DNA from: Pyrocephalus nanus
Taxonomy: Eukaryota; Chordata; Aves; Passeriformes; Tyrannidae
Direction: 5' to 3'
Length of the DNA: 64,000 bases
Assembly: GCA_038380795.1 (NCBI GenBank)
Contig: CM076261.1
Location: 13,751,226-13,815,225 of the forward strand
In this document: in pieces, positions 1 to 12,720 of the stretch
Layout: every line of letters begins with the position of its first letter
Numbering within the stretch: the stretch's first letter is position 1
Program-made: the position numbers and the translations under genes
Notes under the pieces: model-generated
Database searches by the model: none
Told to the model about the DNA's origin: nothing
Seen by the model: the letters and a program-made list of their open reading frames with translations, nothing else

Positions 1-1499
1 TCTCATTTTCTGAGATGTTACTCTAGTGATACTGCTGTTGAATTACAGGAGGCACTTTTTTCACCCAGTGATATTTCATGTAAGCTCTTTACCTTCTTTT
101 GGACATGATTTTAGTCTACCACATGATGAATGCTTATGAATAACAATAACATTTAGTGAGATGACTTTGAGATGCTTTTTTTGGTATTTTAACTTCAAAA
201 ACATTACGCTTTCCACTTGTCTTCATTACTTATCCAGATTTCTGTAGACTGAATAATCCTGTGTGCAGATGTAAAAATAAATTTAAAATTCAAAATTTTT
301 ATAGGTTGAGAAATACTTCCTTAGGGAAAAGTACAGTTTCTTGAATGACTTCTAGTACTATACATTGTTCCAATTATCCCACTCTGGTGAGCACTCCATG
401 GAAAGAATAAGAGACCTACTGCCATGTGCTAGATTTATACATTAGCTATGATTTTACAAATATTAATATAGAAAGTACATAATTTTTGTATTTGCAACCA
501 AAAGGTTTTTACCACCATGTTTTTTGCATATGAGAACGAGATACGTCATTGTCTTTTATACATATCGTGGTTAATTTGACTCACAGAGACTGATTCTGAT
601 ATACCCTGGGATCATATCACTTTAACAATGTAAAAGGGTACTGGAGTGAAAATACTTGATATTCACCCTCTACTTAAGACCCTTTACACTCCAAGATCAA
701 TGCAAAGGATGGAAGCATAAACAAAATAAAAAGAGCTTTAGCGCATAGTTCTAAAGGAAACTTTTTCTTTTCAACAAATGTAAAGAGAAAACGAGGAAGA
801 AAATTCCACAGAAATATGAAGAATAATTCAATAAGAGATTTTCTATTTAAATAGAGAAAAAATAAAAATTACCGCTTCTATATGAGTTAGTAATGTGCAA
901 AAGAAATAAGATGAAAAGAGAATGACAGATATTTGTTTACTTTTAAAAATCTGATAAATTTGATAAGTAAGCATGGCATCATCATAAATGTGAATCATCT
1001 GCAGTTACCATGAAATGATAAGAGCTGAGGGAGATAACTTAATGCCTTGGGATATAAGTGATAACTACTGAGTCACAAGAGGAAATATTTTGCCTAGCTA
1101 CAAGTCTGATGAAGTGCGATATTGTTATCACAATGAATCACATTTTGTCAGCTGCTGGATGTTTGTAAGGACACTATTCCATTCACATGCTATTTAAGAA
1201 ACAGAGAAAAATAAACTTTGCAAGAGCCAGAACCATGGTGAAATCTTCAGGAATAAGCACTGCCTAAAAAATCTAAGTTGCTTTGTTCTTCCTAGCCTAG
1301 TAACCCAAGAGATGTAGCCTCCCAATTGGAAAATTCAATCATCTGTTCTTAGATCTTCGTCCAGATCTTGGACTTATATCCACACCTAGTGTGAATATTC
1401 AAGGAGCTGTCCCGAAAAATCTACTAAAGATATTAATAAAACTTTGCCTTTTTTATTTTATAATCTCTTTCCCTCTCAGCCTTCCAACACAAAGGGGAT
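1..1499. other. AT-rich stretch, no gene seen
   Basis: I see no exon-like open frame, RNA gene or recognisable repeat here. The sequence is AT-rich with short A- and T-runs, as expected for bird intergenic or intronic DNA. Confidence 0.6.
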
Positions 1500-1890
1500 A
1501 TTGTGCAGAGCAGTTGCTGCATGTCCCCTTCTCCCTTTGCCTTGCTGCCTGGGAGCAGGTGGCTGCTACACAATGGAAGCCAGGCTGGGGCCATGGCCCA
1601 GGCAGGGCATGAAACAGGCAACAGCCCAGGGAACCTCAGCAGAGCCAGGGTAGGGTCTGGGGAATACCATGCTAAGTGAGGTAGAGTCAACTCTAGAGTC
1701 AGACTGGGATGTCCAGTCAGGAAGGCAGTACTGCTGGAGACAAGACTGCCTGCCACACAGGTCAGGCTCAGTCTAAGCCCCTGGGCCCAAAGGCAGGAAG
1801 CACATTTTGGGAAGCATAGGCTGAGGCTTCTCAGGTCAATGGAGACTTGTTGAAGTCCTCAGGGCTCTGAGACTCGGCTTTGTGGTCAAA
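1500..1890. other. unclassified GC-rich patch
   Basis: This patch is clearly richer in G and C than its surroundings and full of CAGG/CCTG-type words. It ends near an AATAAA-like string (about 1888-1895). Overlapping short frames on both strands are open but resemble no family I know. It could be an old LTR or other retroelement piece, or an unknown exon. I found no terminal TG...CA pair with matching flanks, so I leave it unclassified. Confidence 0.4.
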
Positions 1891-4800
1891 TAAATCAAGT
1901 ATTAAGGGTCATTCTTAGCATAGTCTCTATTGATTTCTCCTCAGGCAGCATTGACATAATTCCATTTTTTTCTCACTGAGATAAAGGCGTTTTATACTGC
2001 ATTACTGTGACATATAATTAGTCTTTAATAAAATTTCTGGAAAAGGAGCCCAAAAAAGGTGAATCTGTGGTTTTGAGCAGCTTAGGACTGCCCCTGATAG
2101 CCAGTGACATGAAACTGAGTTCTATAGATAACATATATTCAAATTCATGGGCATGAGCACATATACAAATGCACAGACACACACATTGAATTTATAAAAA
2201 TACTTCTAAGGACATTTTCTTCTAAGGTATAAGCTGGTTGGTTAGATACCTACTGTTTCAGCCTTCTGCAACACAGTAGGAAATGAAAAATAAGATACTT
2301 TCTGGTCTCCTTGTGCAAAAGCTAATAGTTATCCCTTGATAACTTCATTAAGATCAAAATATCTGCACAAAAAAAAAAAAAAAAAAATTTTATGGTCAAG
2401 TTTCCAAGCAAAGTAACTAGAAATATTTCAGTGGATCAGTACAGAGAACATGTAGTTTCTTTTCAATCTATTACAGGTTAAAATAGAGTAGTCTATTGTG
2501 ATTTATTTAAATCTCCTAATTTGTTTTGATAACTAACTGCGTAGACAAAATTTTGTTGTTAGTTTCATAATTGAGATATTCTCTCATGCATTTTGGCTGA
2601 ATAATTTCTCACTGTGCTTCATTTATAACTGTGCAGCCTCTAGAGTCTGCCGAAATCAAATGTTCATGCTTCTGTTTCATCATGTGTTGCTTGTAATTAA
2701 CTTCTATTGTCAAAACCTGTCAGGCTCATGACTATTTTCTTGAACCAAAAATATTATTTGACACTTTTAGTCTAAAATTAATCCTTTAAGTGATTTGTAT
2801 TAATCTGGCATAGGACCAAATCCCCAATAGGTTTAAGTAAGCATAAAGCTGTTGACTTAATTGAAGAGATGGCAGACAATTTACATCAGCCAAGAATTCA
2901 GGCCAGATAGCCTGACAACACTATTTTGAAAACATTTGATTGGTTTGAAACATCCAGACTCTTATTTGCTTTATTTTATAACATACATGTTACATATGTT
3001 CTGTAATTAAAATATATGTAATAACAATACATATGGTAATATATTTTTTTTCGCTGACTAACTTTGAATATCTTAGACAGAAAACAGATTTTTATTCAAT
3101 TGTTAATGTTAAAGCGGAAATCTATGGATTTAAGTCTTCTCGGTCCAGAAATCACCTGTTTGTTAACTGCAGCCACCCATGCTTGTAGAGCCAGGTCCAA
3201 CTCCTATTCATTGATCACAGAGTAATTGTTATACTTGAAAAACCTAACTGTCCTTAATGAAGGGCTATTCACTGGGGATCTCTGGGATGGAAAAGAAAAA
3301 CTTCTCTAGCCTGATGTACAGATGTGATCATGTCTACCTGCTGTTTTTTGTTACTGTGACCTTAAAATGCCTCTTCTACATCCTAGAGAAAACAAGCAGT
3401 AACTTTCTCTGCTTATACTGTGACATCTGGTGCACAAGAGAGAGTGGTAACAAAATGACCTTTAATTTTTTTGCTTTCAGTAATAGGGCTTTTTGGGTGA
3501 AAAGAGGTTTGAACCATCTGTCAAAAGTGGTTCCTGCCTAATTTTAAGAGTACCAGCAATTGTTAATAAAATATGCTCACTATGATCAAGCTGTTCCATT
3601 TCACTTAAATTATTAGGTGGAAAAAAAAAAAAAAGTTACACATACATTTCTTCTATTTTTCTTTTTTTTTTTTTTTGTTTCATTCCCAGGGAATAGGGGC
3701 AATGGTGACACGAAATTTTGGTAATATCAATATTGGCTGATCAATAACTACAGGGTAGGCACTGCTTTTGAATATTTCCAAGAAATTTGTGTAAGTCTGT
3801 GGTTGAAATCTCTCCAGCACTGCCTGAGCATGAGGAAACAAGTGTTTAAGCACCGATTCTGGCTTGCAAATAAAAAAAGTCAGCTGTTATGGACAGGGAG
3901 AAAAAAAAGTCAATTAGAAAATGAAATGCAAAGAATGCCACACTTAGATAATATACAGAAGGAAAGGCATGTTTTAAAATGTTGCTTACTTCAGAATTTC
4001 CCTACACCATCTTTTATCTAAACTTCTCTGGTAAGGGAATTCTCTTGATTTGGGATTTCTGCTTATTTGTTGCGGATACTTACAATAGGTTTGAGGATCT
4101 TAAAAAAGACAGAGCCAAATTTGCTGGAAAAGCAAACATTTAATGTCAGCACACTATGCAAAACTGTGAAGAGCTTTGTGGAGGCATGTATTGAGATTTA
4201 CTCCTACAGCCAATGAACAGCAGTGCTGTGAAGCAAACTCTTCAAATGATTACTGGCCTTCATAAGCGTCAGTATGATATATTTTTAATATGACATTTTA
4301 GAATTATGCTGGGGAGAGGGGAGTATGATTAGGTCCTCCCAAAACTAATAGTAAGAGAGAGAAAATTCACAAAATGTTGAAATGCTTTAAATGACACGAT
4401 CCTTGACAATTAAATACAGGCAATTTTTTCTACTAAATAATTTTTTTTTTATACTGTACATTAGAATCCTGGTTGAAGAGCAAAACATGTCTCAGACAGT
4501 AGTCCAAGCTCTTAGTTTTAGCAAGGTCATTTTTATACACAAACAGAGAGCTCTTCAAACTACTGGAGGTTTTTTTCCTTTTTTTTAATCCAAAAATCTC
4601 TCTATAGTAGGTAATGACTGGGATTGCAAGCTTGTTTACCATAGAAATATCTGTTAATTAAAAATCTGTTAATTAAGCACTTTACTGAGGCACTGATCTT
4701 TTGAAATGCATAACATTTCTATAGGATAGATGATGATAATTTCTATATAAAAAGATGTAAATTGAAAAGTATTTTTAAGTTTGTTGATGTTGGCTTTTTT

Positions 4801-5623
4801 TCCCAGATTGATTTGTATTTTATTCCAGAATAATTTTTGAATGGAGTCTTTAAGATGTGGTGGCTTTTTTCTACACTGAAACATGTCTAGCCAGCCACTG
4901 TGTATATAAACATCCAGAAAAAATCATATCTCTGAGTAAATTATCACTGAAAACATGTCATGTTTCTTATATCATCACTTAGTACATATATTTCTAGAGA
5001 GATTGCCTTCCTGCAGCAACTAGTCTGCTCAGAGACCTTCTGCATTTTTCGGCTTCTACATTTTCTATGACTTCTTCTACACTTTTTACAGCTATACCCC
5101 TGAAGGGTTAACTTACTTTGTACCCTCCCCTTCCTCTGTATTTTATCTCATTCGAGGCAGCTGTAATAGTTGCAGTCACCCTACAAGTGAAATGGCAGGC
5201 AGACTCCTCTGAGATTGTAATACCACTCTGCAAGCAGCTGCCAGGGGAACACAAAGACACAGTGCACTCTATATATCTTTTCCCAGAGTCTCAGAATATT
5301 TTCTGTATGATAGCCCCTTTTCAAGCTGGCTTGAAAACTGGAAGTCCCAAGGCATCTCCAATAACTATGCTTGTGGGCTGATAGACCTATTCATTAGACT
5401 ATTAGCAGTAGCATTAATTTCTTTGACCGAGTGTTAGAAATTATAATAAATCTGACTGAAGCTCCATCTGATAGTGATTTGTGAAACCTCTCACTTTGAA
5501 TATATTAATCTAGACTGCATCTGATAAAATAATGAGGAAGGAGAAGTAAAACTGTCTTTATTAAAGACAATTTAAATATTTCACCACAAACATCCTGCTT
5601 CTAGACAAAAAGGAATGCAAAAT
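1891..5623. other. AT-rich stretch with homopolymer runs
   Basis: There is no supportable gene. A run of 19 A lies at 2369-2387, with shorter A- and T-runs near 3620-3634 and 3660-3676. The longest open frame (94 codons, 3257-3541, plus strand) has no recognisable domain and is within chance expectation for this length of DNA. Confidence 0.6.
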
Positions 5624-5650
5624 ACACACACACACACACACACACACACA
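5624..5650. repeat. (CA)n microsatellite
   Basis: About 27 bp of uninterrupted alternating A and C, a simple dinucleotide repeat likely to vary in length between individuals. Confidence 0.95.
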
Positions 5651-8071
5651 TAACATGTAAGCACATGTATAGACAATTGCATCTCAGAAGAACTCACAAA
5701 GACTTTGGTTTGTCAGTTTAACTTCAAAAGAGAGAATAATTGTGCATAATAGTGTTAAATAAGTTCTTTTCATTCTGGAAAGTTAACTACTCAATTTCTA
5801 TATTTGAAGCAGAATATCAGCTATGGACTCCAGGGGGATGTTGTCTGCTTCTTTTCATCTTCAGCAGATGAATCTTGCCTATGGTGCTTGATTCATGACT
5901 CAAGGGAATATAAAATGCTACTATAAAATAAAAGATATCTACAATGAAAATACAGTTATAGATTATTGCACAGAACTGTGATGCTCTTCAGAGGGCTTTA
6001 TAGAATAGAATCTTCAAATTCCATCTTTTTTTTTCTGCAATGAAAAGCAAACTCATAAGACTTTTAGTTGACTTATAAAAGAATCAATCATATTTGGAAA
6101 GTTTGTGTATGGGCTGTTTAGTCTTTTGTTCCTTTAACTTTATGCTTCTGAGAGACAGATCCTCAGATAGTTTTAAACAGTTTAGCTGGGAGCAAAAAAT
6201 TATAAGGTAAGATTATAAGTCCAGAAAAATAGATCAGATTTCAAATTCAGATCTAATTTCTTGTTCCAGTGTGGGCTAGGAAAAGATGCTTCAGAGAAAG
6301 ACTAAAGAAGTCTGTAGTAGACAGTATGAGACAGCCTGTCCCTGCCTTTATTCTCAGTGTACTGTTAAGCAGGAAAGCCTGAAAATTAACAGGAGACAGG
6401 AGATTTAAATATACATTTTTATCAATCCTCACTAATTAATGCTATCTGTATTGCAATTAACTCTGTAAACAGTCCCCTGTTGTTTCTACAATTATGTAGA
6501 CCCCAGTTTCTTTGTTCTGCTTATTTTCTCTGGCAATGGGTTCTACATTTTTTAAAAAGTACTTTTTATTAATTTCCTCTTCTTTGTTTTCCAGGTCTAT
6601 CATGTGATCCCACTGCTCTTACGTTATTACAATTGAGGGCAAACAATGTCTACCTTTCCCTGCTTCAGATATTTTTGAATCATTTTCTTTTTTATGCACC
6701 TATTTCCTTGGCTAAGTGACCCTAATCTTTTGCCTCCATTTTCATATGAGTGTTTTGTCAATTTCTAGCTAACCTCTATTACTCAGCTCCGGTGTGGCAA
6801 TGATTTTCTTAATACAGGACAATTGGTCCTCAAACCCATATTACAGGTGAAATCTCATTATCAATTCATTTAGCGTTACTGCAGCTATTTCCCTATTATT
6901 GACTACTGTTCATCACATGGTCCTTTTTGCACAGCAAACACTAAGGGCTTTTTGCTGTTGTTTTTCAGTCAGGCCCTGCTTGTTTCTTTGGAGTGAATTA
7001 GTAGATTCATATGCAACACTTCAAATTTAGAAATATGAATTTTTTTTTCCTTTGTATGTTGTTCTCCTTCTGTTTTGAGATTTGAAGACAGGCATGAAAA
7101 AATACTGCTTTAGTCTTACTTAATTACAGAAGCCCTGCTTCAATCAGCCTCACAGCACAGTAACACCCCTGTCTCACAAGACAAGCTTAGCACACTCTAC
7201 TGTAGTCTTCTGTCCAGAGTCTATCCCAACAACAGGCTGCATCCAAAAAGACAAGGTCTGGTCAATTACAAAAGAAAGACTGCTAAATCTGTAAAGTTTT
7301 TACCAATCCCTAAAGTAAGCTCTAGTTCTTTTCTTTTTTTTTTTTTTTAAGTTTTGGCAAAGTCATCCCTAATGACCAAAGTCAGATGTGATCAGAGAAT
7401 ATTTTGCTCATAGAGTAAGAATACAAATACAATGAAGCCTTCAAAATCCTTTTCCATTGAGGTTGTGTCTATGAAACAGATGAGGAGAGAATTTTGTGAC
7501 CTATGCTTGGAAAGATCGAGGAATCCAAACTCCATTAAAAAGTCTGATTTCAAAAAATATTGCTGCTCTCTTTTTCCTCCAGTCTGACCAAAATTTGATT
7601 GCTATGCTTAGTATACGTAAGGTCAGCAGATGTACCGCGAAGGTGTTACACTTTAGGGGGATAAGGCTTTCTGCATCTGTCTCAATAACCCAGGTTACTT
7701 CTGGGGCAAGACAAGAGTGGTAGCACTAGAAAAAAAGTCAATACAGGCTGTTTGCTTGCTACCTTTATCCTCCTCATCACAGCCACTGCAGTTCTTCATC
7801 CGGTCTACTGGCTTGATACAGCAGCAGCAGACACAGTGTCTCCACTCGCCCCATGCCAGAATCTCAGATACCATTAAGGTCAATACATAACAGGAGCTGC
7901 TGAAACAATTGTACCCTGATTTATTTAATTTGGGGAGTGGTAGAAGGAGAATTTGGGGTGGAGGTAAATGAAATTTTCATGCACTTATATGTGGGGTTTC
8001 CAGAAAGGAATGGAAGGGTGACATAAGCAGACCAGAATCTTGGGACTGAATCTGAAAAAGTAATTAAAAGG
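5651..8071. other. unique sequence, one weak exon-like segment
   Basis: Mostly AT-rich sequence with no recognised repeat. The only segment that caught my eye is a possible minus-strand exon at 7763-7899, listed separately. Confidence 0.5.
7763..7899 (-). other. possible exon-like segment, unproven
   Basis: On the minus strand a polypyrimidine-like TTGTTTCAG ends just before 7899 and a GATAAAG/GTAGCA donor-like junction falls at 7763/7762. The 137 bp between are open in one frame for about 45 codons, including a run of four cysteines (HCVCCCC) and later CSGCDEEDK. Stop-free stretches of this size arise often by chance, and AG...GT pairs are common. I do not recognise the peptide. No partner exon is visible in the window. 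Confidence 0.2.
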
Positions 8072-8160
8072 AAAAAAAAACTACAACAAGAAAACCCAAA
8101 CCAAATCAACCAACCAAACAAACAAAAAATAAAGCAGAAAACAAAACCAGGCAAAATAAG
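8072..8160. repeat. A/C-rich low-complexity tract
   Basis: The plus strand is almost entirely A and C, with CCAA and CAAA words repeated irregularly. It is one of four such tracts in the window, the others being at 12661, 34940 and (as T/G) 52525. The short frames crossing it are artefacts of composition. Confidence 0.85.
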
Positions 8161-9889
8161 TGTATACATTTACATGACTTCTTAAAATAAGAGCTCAAAG
8201 TAAAACTCCAGTGAAACATACACATATATACATAGAAATATTTGTAACAAATCAGTGGTTATTTGTTATAAAGTGGGGTTTTTTTGCTTAGGAAACATCT
8301 CTAGCATGCTTGAACTCCACAGTTCATTTCATGGAGCTAATTTATAACTTATTTAACTTTATTTCCTGTTAACATTATTGGACATATGTAAAGAGGCAGG
8401 CCTTAAGGTTTTTGTGGCAGAACAGGCATTGCTTTCTGTTCCTGCATAGTTTGACAGTATATAATTGATATAATTTTAATTTCATGAGTAATGGAATGAT
8501 AACTATAAGTCCCTGGCAGAAGCTTATTTTTAAAATAAATTTGACTAAGAATTTACAAATTGCATGAACTATCAACATAAATAATTCTCAGTCTTGGAGT
8601 CTATTGAGTGAGAATAATTCTTTTTCTTAAAGTGATGTCTTCAAGTCAGGACTGATAAAGAAAGTTACAATTAAAAAAAAGTGAATGATGTGGAGTTTGA
8701 AACCTCCCTTTATACAAGATAGTCTTTCAAATCTAGTCAATCACAATGAAACATGATACAACTAGTAGCTGTTATGACAAAAGAACGTCTACATGATAAT
8801 TATTGACCTTTCCAAACCTACTAGAAGGTTTCTTGTTATCAAGAAAATTGTGATGTAAATCTAGGAATCATAAACCTCCTATTTTCTCAAATGTATCTCA
8901 GAGATGCATGTATTTATACAGACATTATTAAACTCTCTGTCCCTATGCCAAAAATTAGCAAGTTAACAGAAAAACTCTACGAAACACTTTCACACAGCTT
9001 TGGTTACTGACAGGCTGCTACCAACTAAATAAACCATGCTATTTAAAATAGTTACTATTGCAGCTCAGCCATGGTCCATGGGTTTGGGAACTTATCTAAT
9101 GTTCCTCATGGCAGTCATTAGAACTGATAAAGTTCAGTCATATATTGTTACAAAACCCCCCCCATATAGATAATTATCATATACATGTTCTTTGATCTGC
9201 TCAAACCCAAGTAAATTGTAAAACTGATTCTAAAGTCACACTTGTATGTTCTTAGCAAGTTAGACTTTGTTGAAAGTATCAGTATCAGTTGGAGCTCAAG
9301 AATTGCCAGATGTATTTTTCATGCCCAGCTGAAAGCCTACTCAAAAGTCATAATTTTATTATAGTTAATAAACCTGTGCAAAGGATACAAACCCAAAAAT
9401 TTGTGGGTTCAGTATCAATATTGTTGAGTGAAAAGACTTCTAATAATGTCTGTCAAAATATAATTTTTATCACCATAATATTTTATGAATGCTAAGAAAG
9501 TTATCATCATCTTTTCTTCACAGCTTTAAAGGATAGGTGACATGGTGATTCATAGACCATCAAAAAGGTTAATATGCTCTGAATTTAATACTCAAGAACA
9601 ACCGATTTATACAATGAAGTTATTAAACCCCATTTTTTTCCTTTAATGGAAATTTTATAATAAGTTAGGTTTTCAGTATAGTTTAGAGAGAAAAATATAT
9701 TGCCCCAGTCAATGGTAGATGATCAGGTGACTGCATCTTGCAGGTCAGCATATGTCTGCATGGCTGATGTTGCAGTCAGAGCTATGACTTTTGTGACTTC
9801 TAAGAAATGAGAACTGTTGGGAAGAGATTGAATCCAATTTAAAAAAAAAAAAAAGCCATTTAGGTCAATCTCATCAAAACTGGAGAAAT
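8161..9889. other. AT-rich stretch, no gene seen
   Basis: No repeat family or coding frame is recognised. A short C-run lies near 9158-9164 and a run of 14 A at about 9841-9854, just before the CR1 piece that follows. Confidence 0.55.
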
Positions 9890-10638
9890 TAAGTGAACCT
9901 CAGAGGAGACAAAGTGAAGTTCTGCACCAGAGGTTGGATAAACACATGTGACAATACAGGCTCTCTCTGCTTAGCTATGCAGAAGTTGGGCAGTAAAGGA
10001 CAAAGGGATCCTGGTAGACCTCAAGTAAAACACAACCCAGCTGTGTGCTCTTGTAGCAGGAAGGTTAAACACTTAATGGGCTGCATTAGTAAAACTACAC
10101 CCAACAGGATGAGAGAAGGAATTAATCACCTTTATGTGGCACTTACAAGACCATATCTGGAGCTCCATATACAGAGCTGCTACTCTCACCACCCAGTATA
10201 AGAAACAGAAAACAGAGAGCTCAGTGCATACAAGAGTTCAGTGACATACTAGGAGGGGGTAAGGGAGCTGCATTTGCTGAGTATGGAGTGGGGCAGGTTT
10301 AGGAGGAACTTAGTGCAATCTTCCACTGGCTACAGGGCAGCTACAGAGAAGACAGAGACATTATTCCCAAGCTGCACAGTGAAAGGAAGAGAGGCAACAG
10401 CTGCCTTTTGGAGCAAGTGAAAATCTGACTTGACACATGGAAAACACTCTTCACCCATGAGTGGTGAAACTCTGAACAGTTGCCCAGGGTGGCTCTGAAA
10501 CACAGAAAGCTGAAACTCTGAAATCTCAGTCATTAGGGATACTGAAAACTCAGCTGGACAAGACCCTTTAGTTAGCTCATTTTCAAACAAGTGCTTTGGT
10601 CACTTGACCCCAGAAACTCTTTTCCAATCTAAATTTTT
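9890..10638 (+). mobile_element. old CR1 LINE fragment, 3' part
   Basis: The segment follows the CR1 order from the C-terminal part of the reverse transcriptase frame into the 3' end. It has a 'GTTCTGCACC' block (about 9918), a 'GGATCCTGG' block (10008), a 'GTGGC...CTTACAAGACC' block (10136) and a 3' close resembling 'CTTTTCCAATCT' (10618). It is heavily diverged and has lost the octamer tail and any long frame. CR1 elements are non-LTR retrotransposons that insert 5'-truncated, which fits this piece. Assignment is by consensus resemblance only. Confidence 0.7.
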
Positions 10639-11426
10639 CTACAAACCTGTATAAACAATGACAGCTAAAAAAAGTTACATTTTAACAGAGGGGATGAGGA
10701 GAAGAGATACTGTATGTAACTTACTTAAAAGAAATTACACAAACCCTTATTTATTCTCTTCTCCCTCTAGGATTAAAATTATTTGTAAAAAAACTCCCTG
10801 TCACTGGATTTTATTTAACTCATTTATAGCTATTAACTAGTCATCAACAACTCTTCAAATTTTATTAGCTTGTTTGTTCTTGTCATGAAATCAAATTAGA
10901 GTCTTCATAAAATAGTTTTTTTATTATTCTAAACAATATTTTCCTTTATTCGGAAATTCTAATAGGCGGAAAGTTTCCGTTCTAGCAGCTCCCAGCATTA
11001 ATTGTACAAAAATAAACTTTAAATCACCTACTTTTACTGTCTTGATTACAAGAAAATTGTTGGCATTTGATCCAAGAAGGACTCTATCTGGAATCAAAGG
11101 ATAAACCTCATAAATGAGAGAGCTCTTGTAGGGTTGGATTGAATACATTCAGGGAATGGATGTTCACCGATTGTTAGAGAAGGATCATGAATAACTAGCT
11201 AATAAATATCAAATTTCTACACAGATAAATTAAATTATTGTCATGTTTATTTCCATGTTTAGTCTTAGTCATGTTGTTTTAGTCTTGTAGGCCTAAAGCA
11301 ATACAAAACCAAGGTAAGAACATGTATATGCATTGTGTAGAGTCCTGCAATGGAGTATTTAAGCTGGAAATTCTGAACCAGCTGGCAAGCACTAAATTGC
11401 ATGAAGCCTCTCCTTGTTTTTGTGGA
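10639..11426. other. unique stretch between CR1 and LTR
   Basis: AT-rich sequence with no recognisable gene. It ends in TGTGGA at 11421-11426, the presumed target duplication of the LTR that follows. Confidence 0.55.
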
Positions 11427-11981
11427 TGTAGTGAGTCAAAAACTAAGTGATACCAGTGGATGAAAGAAAATGGAATCCTTTATTGGACTTACAAGTTCAT
11501 ATTTAAACGGTTTAGGGTGTACATATTCAGCAAGGGGTCGAACAGGTAACTATTACAATTTATTACAAACAGGGGGTTTCAGGGGATGGCATAAGGTGAA
11601 AACTCAGATTAACAAATTTGGGGTCTTAGCAATTACTTCATGGGGAAAACCCACTTTATCTTAGGGGATTTACAGGAGGGAACTGCTATTTGGTTCTACA
11701 GGATGGAAAGATTCGGGGAACACAAAGGGAGGGATAAGGTACGACAGGTCTTCTACATAGGTTTGGTGAAATCAAGGTGTGGACTCTCTGGGCTGGGACG
11801 GGGCAATCAACAGTGATGATATCTCATTTATATCTCAAACTGAGATTTTTTTCCCCAACTCTTGTAGCCCATGGCTCTCTGCAAAATCCACTCAAATGAT
11901 TCTCTGCAGATATCAAATTTTGGGATCCAACAATGGGTTTGTTGTTTTGTTTTACTTTTGTGCCTCCATAGTACTGTTATA
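11427..11981 (-). mobile_element. probable solo LTR, minus strand
   Basis: Read on the minus strand the element starts near TGTAAC (one base off the canonical end here), has a TATA-like GATATAAATG (about 11824-11835) and an AATAAAGG poly(A) signal (about 11475-11485), and ends in GACTCACTACA at 11427. The plus-strand flanks are TGTGGA before (11421-11426) and TGTGGA after (11983-11988), with one extra G between the element and the second copy. A 6-bp duplication would fit an ERVK-type insertion. No polypurine tract or internal viral sequence is attached, so it reads as a solo LTR of about 555 bp. It has no coding content. Confidence 0.6.
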
Positions 11982-11988
11982 GTGTGGA

Positions 11989-12660
11989 GAAAGCAGATCT
12001 AATGGAGGTCATGGAGGTGTACATGGCATCCTAAAATCCTGGAATCCTAAAGTCTTCCAGAGACATATGTGGCATCAGTGACAGATGCCCTGTGTCACCA
12101 GTGTAGATTTCCCTCCCTGACCACCAGCCCAGTGGTCCATGGGTGCTACCATCCGCTATGTTTGATATCTGGAAATCTGGCAGATAAGCTATAAAGGGTC
12201 AATTAATGTGTGAAGGCCTGTGACTGTGAGTGTTATTGTACGTGTTAGATACTGTTGGCACGCAACTAAAGCTTTACTATTAAGATTAGAAATTACAGTT
12301 GCTACACTGTTTTTACCTGAAAAATGGGTAGTACAACTCAATATTCCTCGTGGAGATTCAAACACCACTTCCTGTGTAAACTGATGTCTTGATTTCAGAG
12401 CTTCGATTACCCTGTGAGATACAGGTGTCAAGGGCAAGGAGCTTATCAGGTGGTTTAATGAGTCCAGATAGTACTGTGCAATTCAAGTACCAAAAGCAGT
12501 ATAAATGCATTAGTTTAGCACCATACCAGAGTGAGGACAGTGTCAAACAGTTCCTCCTACTGAATCCTTTTAACCAGTTCCAAGCTGAACTGGTAGAGCC
12601 CTTACTGCCAGACCAGGATTCTACAAGATCACTTTCCAAACTTGCAGTCCAGAGATACTT
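11989..12660. other. unclassified stretch next to the LTR
   Basis: Both strands hold overlapping open frames here: minus 12189-12437 and 12358-12639, plus 12389-12724. None matches a family I know. On the minus strand a donor-like TTTTTCAG/GTAAAA lies at 12317/12316. Because both strands are open and there is an in-frame stop upstream on the minus strand, I do not call a gene. It could be decayed repeat DNA. Confidence 0.35.
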
Positions 12661-12720
12661 CTACAAAAACAAAAAACAAAAATCCAAAAAACCCACCCAA
12701 AACAAAACCAAAACATCTGC
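12661..12720. repeat. A/C-rich low-complexity tract
   Basis: About 60 bp almost only A and C on the plus strand, built from CAAAA and CCAAAA words, like the tracts at 8072 and 34940. Confidence 0.8.
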
